A stretch of DNA of 64,000 nt from Agrostemma githago (taxonomy: Eukaryota > Streptophyta > Magnoliopsida > Caryophyllales > Caryophyllaceae), in NCBI GenBank assembly GCA_958450325.1, contig OY288247.1, positions 57,973,701 to 58,037,700 of the forward strand, written 5' to 3'. The number at the start of each line of letters is the position of its first letter. Position 1 is the stretch's first letter. Below are positions 1-8,900 of this stretch, piece after piece. A model generated the notes under the pieces. That model ran no database searches. It had not been told where the DNA came from and worked only from the letters and a program-made list of their open reading frames with translations. The position numbers and the translations under genes were made by a program.

Positions 1-540
1 CCCGGAGGCACAGCAACAACAATTTAAGTTTGAGCGGATACTGACACGCTCAAACGAATTTTGCCCGAAGGGTCTTAGTTATCCTAAGGGCACAGCAACA
101 ACAATTTAGTTTGAGCGGATACTGACACACTCAAACGAATTTTGCCCGAGAGGTTATAGGCATCTCGGAGGCACAGCAAACAACAATTTAAGTTTGAGCA
201 GATACTGACACGCTCAAACGTATTTTACCTGAGGGGTCATAGGCATCCCGAAGGCAATTGTTCGAGTGGGTACTTACATACTCAAGCATTTTATTTTCTA
301 TTCTTGAGCCCGAGGGGTCATAAGCATCCCAAAGGCATTTTATTTTATCAAGTCCGAGGGGTCATAGGCATCCTGAAGGCAATAGTTCGAGAGGATACTG
401 ACACACTCGAGCATTTTATTTTTTATTCCTGAGCCCGAGGGGTCATAAGCATCCCGAAGGCATTTTAATTATTTTATCAAGCCCGAGGGGTCATAGGCAT
501 CCCGAAGGCAATTGTTTGAATGAAAGATGATACATACGAA
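1..540 (+). repeat. Diverged tandem repeats in the 3' untranslated region of an older Tat-type element
   Basis: About six imperfect units of roughly 75-115 bp share the core CCCGAGGGGTCATAGGCATC followed by a short A/T-rich stretch and a GAGYRGATACTGACACRCTC-type segment. They lie immediately upstream of sequence that matches the 3' end of the intact Tat element at 13900-14119. Tandem repeats in the 3' UTR of Tat/Ogre elements are known from the family. I see no coding potential here. The array runs off the left edge of the window, so its full length is unknown. Confidence 0.75.
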
Positions 541-868
541 CATTTTTCTTCCAGATCACGCTTGACCCGTCATACGCACTCGAAAGGTAATCCAAATTCG
601 AACGGATTCTTGAACATCCGAAAAGGCGAAACACATGAGCATGAAGAACCTAGAACGAGATGACAAGCACGGGCCCGGGCCCCGATAGGCGACCACAGGC
701 AAGGACGTCAGGTATGATTTCTAAGCCTTGGCTGGCGAGCCTCAACACGTAGTCCAACGGACTTAAAACGACCCGACCGGACAGCCACCAAGTCGTAATC
801 CTCGATTGACCTGGGTGGCTATACTTTGACTATCGCCTTGTCCAAGCCTCAGTCAAAGTGGGGGCTTC
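541..868 (+). other. 3' UTR and polypurine tract of the older Tat-type element
   Basis: Bases 690-868 align by eye with 13945-14119 of the intact element. Shared features are 'CAGGTATGA', 'GCTGGCGAGCC', 'AACGACCCG.CCGG' and 'GTCCAAGCCTCAGTCA'. The stretch ends in a GTGGGGGCTTC polypurine tract directly before a TGTAGA LTR start. It is non-coding and belongs to the element whose LTR begins at 869. Confidence 0.75.
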
Positions 869-1128
869 TGTAGAAACCCAGATTTTGGACTTGGTGGCTG
901 CAGGAGTGCCCAACAAACACCCGATAACGATCAGACTGCAACGCGACGCGAGCTTGCGATGTTTTAGATAGTTTTTCTATAGAACGGATCAAATAATTAC
1001 TCAGAAAAATTAAATTAACATCAAGGCAGCCTTAGTCGTGTCATTACGGTCTCATAGACACTAATTAGAGTCAATTATGACACCGGGACCCCGAGACAGT
1101 CCCGAAATACGAACCGAGTCAGCATCGT
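869..1128 (+). repeat. Left part of an older Tat-type LTR, split by the young element
   Basis: The LTR begins TGTAGAAACCC, a diverged form of the TGTAGACACCC start of the young element's LTR, right after a polypurine tract. It is cut at 1128 by the insertion of the young element and continues at 16741. The last five bases, ATCGT (1124-1128), are the target site duplication. Confidence 0.75.
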
Positions 1129-1518
1129 TGTAGACACCCGCATTTTGACTGCCAGGTGTCTATGGTAGTTTCCCAAAAAACACCCAATGATGATCGGACG
1201 CTAACATGCTTCTGTGCGCTCGGATACGGGCTCAAATCCATTAATCGCTGGCTAACACACTTACAGAGTACAAATCTCACAAAATCAACCTCAAATCCAG
1301 GCCCAGCGGGCCGTTTCCAATCAAATAAGGCTAATTTGGGCCAAAACCGACACCGGATTTAAAACCGACTTTTTGCGATTGGGTCAACCCCGGTCAAAAT
1401 CGTTTCCGAGACACACAAAAACAGTCATACAACCATCAAAAGTCCAAGTCAAACACAGAACCCATCAAACACTCAAAGTCAAGGTCCAAAACAATGGACT
1501 CGTGCACCCGACTGGGCC

Positions 1519-1622
1519 ACTCGATCGAGTGACCCACCCACTCGATCGAGTGGGCCCTTATTCAAGCCCGACGGCTGACGCACAAGCCTACTCGACCGAG
1601 TCAACTGCCTACTCGGTCGAGT
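1519..1622. promoter_or_regulatory. Promoter-proximal palindrome array, two pairs, Tat LTR U3
   Basis: Four 12-bp palindromes start at 1519, 1540, 1590 and 1611. They read ACTCGATCGAGT twice, then ACTCGACCGAGT and ACTCGGTCGAGT. Within each pair the starts are exactly 21 bp apart, and the pairs are 71 bp apart. The array ends 28 bp before the TATA box, the usual place for upstream promoter elements. The same array occurs at 14510-14613 in the 3' LTR. Function is inferred from position; the binding protein is unknown. Confidence 0.7.
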
Positions 1623-1650
1623 AACCCTAAACCGGAACCCTAGCTTTTCC

Positions 1651-1658
1651 TATATAAG
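1651..1658 (+). promoter_or_regulatory. TATA box of the Tat element 5' LTR
   Basis: TATATAAG sits in TTTCCTATATAAGCAACC, a good plant TATA context. Transcription would then start near 1680, which makes U3 about 550 bp and R plus U5 about 2 kb. The identical copy in the 3' LTR is at 14642-14649. Confidence 0.75.
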
Positions 1659-2708
1659 CAACCCTTTGCACACACTTCAAGACACCTTTTTCAGAATTTC
1701 TACTACCTCAAATTCAACCCTAGCAAACCCTAAACTAGCTTTAGGATTCGTCAAACCCGAGCCACCATAACTTAGCCTTCATACACCTCGAAGACTCCCG
1801 TGTTGTAGCCACGTTTACGAGCCTTATTCCGAGACAAGAACATGTAGGTTGAGGGTGTCAAAACCCCGCTTCTTCTCCTTTCTTCCTCCTCACGTCGCGT
1901 CGTCCTTTTTTACGGGTCGCGTTTTGTTTTTTTTTATTCTTATTATCGCATCATTAATATCAATAATACTAGTATCAAAACATTAAAATACCTATCAATT
2001 TGTGTCGAGTATGAGTGATATTGGAATAAGGAAATCCGAATATACGAGTGTACTGCACACGAGTTGACGGTCGCTTATTCCGATATCCCGATTACTCGAT
2101 TATTGAGATAGGTCAACTTCAACAATAATTTTCGTATCGTTTGTATCATTATTGTTATTGTTCGCATATCTCATCGATTTCTCAAAAGCAAACATTGTAT
2201 TTCTATAAGGGTCAAATCCCGTTGACACGGACCCGACATCACAATCCCTAGGGATTTATTCCGATGTCGGAGAAGTCGAGGGAATCAAGTTTTTTTACGT
2301 ATTCAATTAAAGCGTCGATTTTGGATTCGATACTAATCCCATAATTGGATATCGAATCTAGTAATCAAGTCGTATGAATTAATTAGTGTGATTTGTCCGT
2401 ATCGCGATAATTAATTCAAAACGACTAAAATCAATTCATTTAACTTTTTTATTTCACTCAAATATTCCATGTCGATTCAAATAATCGAGTGTGGAATATA
2501 ATGAGTATTCAAAGTTAGAGTCGAGTATAAATTCAACAATATTTATACTCGGTTCAACAAAATTTGCGATTTACATAAGAAACCACGTCGAGCGTAGATT
2601 GTGCAATATTTACGTCCGATTCGGTAAAATCGTCAAATTCCCAAAAATCAAAAGCAATTTCAAAATCAACATCAAAATTACAAACGAATTACCATTCGTA
2701 CAGGGGGC

Positions 2709-2928
2709 ACTCGACCGAGTGCCTAACCCACTCGGTCGAGTGGCACCCCGAAATCGGACCAGAATGTCTGTCACGACACCCACTCGATCGAGTCTCATAA
2801 TGACTCGGTCGAGTGGCCATGTACCCGACCGAGTTGGTCCATAACTCGGCCGAGTACGGTCTGTACCACGAAACAGAAACATCTTTTCAGAGCCTACTCG
2901 ATCGAGTCTATCAACTACTCGATCGAGT
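2709..2928. promoter_or_regulatory. Second palindrome array, four pairs, downstream part of the Tat LTR
   Basis: Eight palindromes start at 2709, 2730, 2782, 2803, 2823, 2844, 2896 and 2917. All four pairs have starts 21 bp apart, and successive pairs are offset by 73, 41 and 73 bp. The sites are variants of ACTCG[AG][TC]CGAGT, with one weaker site reading ACCCGACCGAGT. The 9-bp spacers inside the pairs all differ. The 3' LTR repeats the array with +13002 offset, and two sites there (around 15825 and 15846) carry a single transition. Confidence 0.65.
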
Positions 2929-3736
2929 GGCCTCATAACGACTCAAACACGAGTCGTACATTATCCTATTTTTCAAACTCGATAGTATTTTACGACTTAG
3001 GTCAACACGTGCATAATTAATCACGTGTATACTATCTTTTCAAACCGTGCATCCTCATATTTGCATCCTTCAATTCGATTCATTATTTGCACAAGTCGTT
3101 ATTATTCGTTATATCACTACATCGTTACTAACGCGTTTGTTATTTCTTTTGTCAATTTAATTCTTGTTCGTTTATTGTACTAAATGAACCCGTATGCTAA
3201 AATTCGACTTCGACGTTAGAATTAATTGCATTAAATCGACTTAGAAACCCTCTTCAAATTCAATTCACATGTTTAGGGAAAATACTCTTTGCATATCACT
3301 TTTCCCGTTTAACTAGCGCGCGTATTGTAAGTCATCCGAATTCTTAGTAGAGGCCGCTAATGTGCGGGCGGGGTTGGGTGTCCTTTGTGGGCTTCCCAAC
3401 ACGTACCCTCACCCCTTACTCAGAACCTCGGTTTCCGGATGCCCGAAACCGTTGGCGCACGAGAGTCATTCAATACACAATATCCGATAATGTCGGTATT
3501 GGTATCAAATGCAAAGGGACGAGCCCAATAAACTCTGACATCGGAAATGGGCCGTATTTTGTATACGGGCCACTACGACATAGAGTGGGCTCGAATGGTT
3601 CCGAATAACCACAAAATTCGGTGGCGACTCCACATAGACCTAAATTTCAATTCGATCCGTTTCATAGGGAGATTCATTCGCCTACCCAAACCCGCGCGTG
3701 GCCGCGTCGGGGTGGACCTATGTCATGTCCACAATT

Positions 3737-3754
3737 TGGCGACTCCGCTGGGGA
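3737..3754 (+). other. Primer binding site of the Tat element
   Basis: TGGCGACTCCGCTGGGGA begins three bases after the LTR end. Its leading TGG pairs with a tRNA CCA tail. The rest fits the 3' end of a plant tRNA-Arg of the GACTCC type, the primer reported for Ogre-like Tat elements. The tRNA identity is from memory of the family and not searched. Confidence 0.8.
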
Positions 3755-4798
3755 TTAACTGATGCGTGACTTACCATCGGCATCCTCAGGGTGAGACTCG
3801 AATAGAAATCGTTTGACAAATACAATGCGCGTGTTAGTTTTACGGTTCATGCATAACCCATATTTTCCCGGGCCGGTACTGGTGACCGACGTCCCACTAT
3901 ACCATTGATGTACTCCAACATGAATATGTCAAAAGGTGTCCATAGTCGATTCGAGTGGGTTTCGCGGCATGTTCTAAGCTCAATTCGACTTAGAGAGTCC
4001 GTCCCGATCAACGTCTAGACTATGTACACTGGTATAGACCCTTTCAGACCGACCGAGACTTAGTGTAGAGCATACATGGCGTCGTTATAATGCTTGTGTG
4101 ACTACGTGCTACTTGGTTTCCGAGTCATTTTCAAAAATATCACCTTTTCAAAAATTACATCCTCCTTTTCAAGATATTCGATTTTCAAAACCCGGGACAT
4201 GCCGAATTTAGGACTTATGATTTTACTCAAAATAGCCTATTTTCTAGCCGGTATGCTGCCCAAATCAAAACTCAAACTTTCAAAACTCATGGCCCAATGA
4301 CTTTTTCCGGAAATTTGGGCCATTCACCGAGTCCACTCGGTCCTTTTTCAAAAATCAATCAATTTCCAAAACTTCCCTCCTCTTAGGACTTCCCATATTT
4401 AGCAGTGTCGGGTCGAGTCTTAAGTTGTCAAGGTTTCTAGCGTCGAAACTCTGTCGATCTTACATTACGAGTTTCTTCCCTATCCCAGTCCGCCTTATTA
4501 GACTAAGGCAAGGCCCACCTAAGTAGGACATACTCCTACGAAGGAGGGCCCGTCAACACGATCGAGTCAAAAGTCTGGGGATGTCTCGCGTGAACCTTCC
4601 TTCGAACAGGACTAGGCCCACTTGCCGAATCCTAAGGAAGGCCCACACTTCACAAGTCACCCGTCTAAGTGTCTTCTTTGAGTCATTTCCCTTTTAGTCT
4701 CGTTTGGGATGTACTTTCTATTCCGGGATTTCTGGGCTAGTCTCTGATTACGTGGTGTTCTTACAGACAGGCCAGCCACAACCCGACATCAACGCAAG
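3755..4798 (+). other. Long untranslated leader of the Tat element
   Basis: About 1 kb between the primer binding site and the gag ATG has only short chance ORFs. It probably contains packaging and dimerisation signals, as in related elements, but I cannot point to a specific structure. Confidence 0.6.
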
Positions 4799-5983
4799 AT
4801 GGAAGATTTGAAAAATGCCCTAACCAAGATCGAGACTCAACTGACCTCCATCCTCGCTAACCAAGCAACTTTGGACACCCGCCTGAGCACTGTGGAGAAG
4901 ACGGTCCCGGTTGAAGGAGCTGATTCCGCTGGGCCCATAGCCGAATTGGTCAGTGTCGTTCGCAGGCTCGAGGAGCAAGTCCACTTGTCAACAAGCAACT
5001 CGATCCACTCCGAAAATGCTCGCATTTATTCACCTTTGAATGACGAGCTACCGGCCAACCTCAACTTGACGGGAATTCCTATGTTTGAGGGTACCGAAGA
5101 CCCGGTCCATCATATCCGGGCCTTCAAAGACTTCATGGCGGTCAAAGGGGTAAAGTCCACCATGTTCAAGCACTTATTCCCTTCCTCCTTGGAGAAGCAT
5201 CCCAGGGCCTGGTTCTACAGGCTCGACCCCAAGAAATACAAGACTTGGGATGACGTGGCGACCGAATTTGCTCGGAACTACGCCGATAACAATGAAATCC
5301 AGACTACAATGCGTACCCTGGAAGTAATGGCCCAAGAGCCCAAAGAAGGGTTCACAAAATATCTGCAAAGGTGGAGGGCTGAGAGTGTGAAGCTGGTCGA
5401 CAAGCCCGGCGAGAAGGCCCTAGTGGAAGCCTTCGTCAAAAATCTACTCCCATCCTACCGGGTCCATCTCCGGTATGCTATTATCCCAAACTTTGCTGTC
5501 CTTACTGAAATGGGCACAAGGATCGAAGATGATTTGAGGTTGGAGAGCCTGACTAAGGCCTCTACCAAAGGGTATCAAGGGGCAAGTTCATCCACAGTCA
5601 AGCCCACACCCGCAGCTGCAACTCGCAGCATCTTCGACGAGGTAAACCTGCTCGACACCTCATCTAAAAAGAATACACCAAATCGGGTATTCACAGATAT
5701 AGGGACTACCTATACTTATGCCTTACAGAGGCTATCCTCAAAGGGCCTAATCCAACCGATAGGCCCAACTGCAGAACCTCCAGTGGAAAAGAGGCCCAAA
5801 ACTTACAATGCCCAAGCCTACTGTCAGTATCACCGGGGCAACGGACATGATACTGAAAAATGTTGGAGGTTAAAACATCTAATCCAGGACCTTATCGAGA
5901 GCGGGAAAATCCCGTTGCCCGGAGACAAGCCGAGCAAAAAGAAAACCCGTTCAGCGCCCACGCTATCTTCACCGGTGAGGTAA
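4799..5983 (+). CDS. gag: Gag polyprotein of the Tat element
   Basis: This 394-residue protein forms the cytoplasmic particle that packages the element RNA. An N-terminal coiled-coil-like segment (residues 1-80, 'LTKIETQLTSILANQATLDTRLSTVEK') precedes the capsid-like retrotransposon gag domain at about 100-215, with 'RAWFYRLDPKKYKTWDDVATEF' near its centre. Near the C terminus (342-355) is a zinc-knuckle-like motif C-x2-H-x4-H-x4-C rather than the usual CCHC; this CHHC form is seen in Tat-type Gags. The end is lysine-rich. The ATG follows a 1-kb leader and no longer upstream frame exists. The 3' end overlaps pol in another frame. The ORF is unbroken, consistent with a young element. Confidence 0.92.
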   Translation: MEDLKNALTKIETQLTSILANQATLDTRLSTVEKTVPVEGADSAGPIAELVSVVRRLEEQVHLSTSNSIHSENARIYSPLNDELPANLNLTGIPMFEGTEDPVHHIRAFKDFMAVKGVKSTMFKHLFPSSLEKHPRAWFYRLDPKKYKTWDDVATEFARNYADNNEIQTTMRTLEVMAQEPKEGFTKYLQRWRAESVKLVDKPGEKALVEAFVKNLLPSYRVHLRYAIIPNFAVLTEMGTRIEDDLRLESLTKASTKGYQGASSSTVKPTPAAATRSIFDEVNLLDTSSKKNTPNRVFTDIGTTYTYALQRLSSKGLIQPIGPTAEPPVEKRPKTYNAQAYCQYHRGNGHDTEKCWRLKHLIQDLIESGKIPLPGDKPSKKKTRSAPTLSSPVR

Positions 5984-8900
5984 TTGACTGTTCTCACCTC
6001 ATCTCTCCCTATATCCCACAAATCAACGGGATATGGTTCGACGACGAGGATGATGTGTACTTAACCAAAGGAGAAGCTGTCCCCATCACCCTTGAAGAGG
6101 TCCGAAAGGCAAAGTCCAAAGCTTTAGCCACCAATCATCTCCCCGCGGCTGGGCGTTCCATCCCTATATCCGTCACTGAACCCGCCAGGACGGAGCCTAC
6201 CCTCGAAGAACCAAGCCCAGACACGGCTCTGGTCCAACAAATGAAGAGGGTCCGAGCCGATCTAACTATATGGCAACTATTGGTTAGCTCGCAAGCTCAT
6301 CGGGAAGCACTGACTAAGGCTCTCGATGAAATCAAGGTCGATTCAGAGGCTACCCCTGCTGAAATGGTAGCCACCATCATGCCCTACCTTAAGGGCAAAT
6401 CCAAAGAAGAAGGCCCACTCATAACCTTCTCTGAAGCTGATCTGCCACCATTTGGGCCCAATCACAATCTGGCCCTGTACATCACGGTCATCTGCAAGGG
6501 TAAATATCTCCCGATGACCCTTATCAATGATGGATCAGCCGTGAATGTCCTTCCCCTAAGGACCGCAAAAGCACTCGGTATCACTGATGCCGATTACCTT
6601 CCAACGGCGCAGACTATCCAGGCTTTCGACGGAAGCCCAAAACCTGTCGCCGGGGCCGTGAAATTAAAGATCATAACGGGCCCAATCGAAAAGGAATTGG
6701 AATTTCAGGTGATAGATGTCACCTCATCATTCAATCTCTTGCTGGGAAGGCCTTGGATCCACGCAGTTAAGGCCGTGTCATCTACCCTCCACCGAAAAGT
6801 CAAGATGCCCCTCAAAGACGGTATCATCACGCTGGAGGCGACCCCAATTACCGTAGCAAGCTGCAACGCTACAGGCCGGGCCGACCCACGAGGATTTGAT
6901 TTCGTGGGCATGATCGAAGAAGAATATCTCTTTAGGCCCTACTTCACAACTAGCATCGACACGATGCTACAAAATCTGGGTTACTTACCCGGAATAACCT
7001 CAAGACCATATCTTCCAGCTGGGAAGATCATCGAAGTTCTAAACGATGGCGAGTCACATTTCGAATTGGGGTATGCTATAACTCCGAAAAATGTGGTTCG
7101 GGCCGGTATACACAAGGCCATCGACATTATCAAGGGTACTTACATAAGCCCTTATAGCCTGAAGCTAACGGATTACTTCGTCACCCCAGTCTTCGGAGCT
7201 ATCCAAGTGGGCCTTTACCAACCCACCAGCATGTGTCCTGAGACCAAAAAGGCTCGGGAATGCAATTTCATCCCTGATGATATATTTACCATCGTCCAGA
7301 CCGAAACAAAGGAAGGCGAAAACGACTCCGAGCCCGTGCTGGGGCTCTTATTCGGAGAGGACAAAGTCGTCCCTGCTCCAAAGAGCGACTTGGTCAACCT
7401 GATCCTTCGCAGCGATCGGTTCGACCCAACCAAGCTAATCACCGAGGTCGGTACCAACACCGAGACAAGGGCCTGGAGGAAGACTATAAAGTGGACCGAC
7501 GGTCAAGGACGGGTCTACAAGCTGACCACCGGCGAGGGAGACATGCCGGATATCGAGTCTGAGTCAGAGTCGGAGTCGGAGTCTGAGTCCGAGTCTAGAG
7601 GGTCTGGTGCTAAAGTCGAGTCTGTAACCCCTCTTCCTTTATCCACTGAGGTCTCGGGGCCTGTCCCAAGACCTCTCCCTATCCCGCCACTGACCAATGA
7701 TCAGATGGCAGCTCTATTCGAGCTATTTTCAAAATTTACCATCAATAATAATAACGAACACTGTTCTGCTTACGACTTGTCTTATTTCCAAAATCTTCTC
7801 AATTTCAAAAATTTTATATGCAATGACATTGAGAAACCCGACGAACAGGTACCCCTACCTCAGCATCTGGTCGAGCAGCTCGAGCAAAGGGAATCCCGAG
7901 ATCCGGTAATCGAAGAAACCGAGTCCATCAATGTGGGAACCACTTTAGAGCCCCAGATGCTTAAGTTGGGCCTATCTTTAGATCCAGAGGAGAGAAAACA
8001 ATTCACAGACCTCCTCCAGGAATTCAAGGACGTCTTTGCATGGTCCTACAAGGACATGCCGGGTATAGACCGGGAGATAGCCGAACACCGAATACCCATC
8101 AAAGATGGGTGCAAGCCGGTAAAGCAAAAACTCAGAAGAATGAAGCCCGAGTGGTCTCTTAAAGTCAAGGAAGAGGTCGATAAACAATTTAAAGGAGGCT
8201 TTATACAAGTGTCTGAATATCCAGACTGGGTTGCAAACATCGTGCCGGTACCCAAGAAGGACGGCAAGGTGCGGGTTTGTGTGGACTTCCGGGATCTTAA
8301 CAAGGCAAGCCCAAAAGACGATTTTCCGTTACCACACATCGACATACTGGTGGATAACACGGCCGATCATGCCCTTCTATCGTTCATGGACGGGTATGCC
8401 GGGTACAATCAGATTAAAATGGCAGAAGAGGATATGGGTAAGACCACCTTCATTACACCTTGGGGTACTTACTGTTACACCGTCATGCCATTTGGGCTTA
8501 TCAACGCCGGGGCCACTTATCAACGGACCGCCACTACCTTACTCCACGACATGATGCATAAGGAAGTGGAGGTCTATGTGGATGACATGATCGTCAAATC
8601 CAAGGACCGAAGCGGGCACATTTCAGCCCTAAGAAAATTCTTCACCCGGCTACGTAAATACAACATGAGACTGAACCCACAAAAATGCAGTTTTGGGGTA
8701 ACGTCGGGCAAATTATTGGGCCATATCGTTAGCCAACGCGGCATCGAGGTCGACCCAGCTAAAATCAAGGCCATCACCGAGATGCAACCACCCAAAACCG
8801 AAAAGGAAATAAGGGGGTTTCTCGGAAAAGTCCAATACATCAGCCGGTTCATTTCGAAACTAACCATGGTATGCGAACCCATCTTCAAGAAGCTAAAAAT

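Larger units (their letters stand above)
1129..3733 (+). repeat. 5' LTR of the Tat element (2605 bp)
   Basis: The LTR runs from TGTAGACACC to TGTCCACA and matches 14120-16735 almost perfectly. U3 carries two pairs of CGATCG palindromes followed by a TATA box at 1651. A second cluster of eight palindromes lies about 1.1 kb downstream of the TATA box. It contains only short chance ORFs. The 3' copy is 11 bp longer because of a near-duplication of CCCTAGCAA around 14715. Confidence 0.95.

Noticed and set aside
1..540. Regularly spaced repeats resembling a CRISPR array
   Set aside because: Units are long, diverged and unevenly spaced, there are no cas genes, and the setting is plant retrotransposon 3' UTR.
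2491..2936. Overlapping ORFs of 108-117 codons on both strands in the Tat LTR, with repeated Leu-Asp-Arg-Val words
   Set aside because: They are by-products of the CGATCG palindromes (CTCGATCGAGTG reads Leu-Asp-Arg-Val), lie in the LTR, and have no homology or start context.
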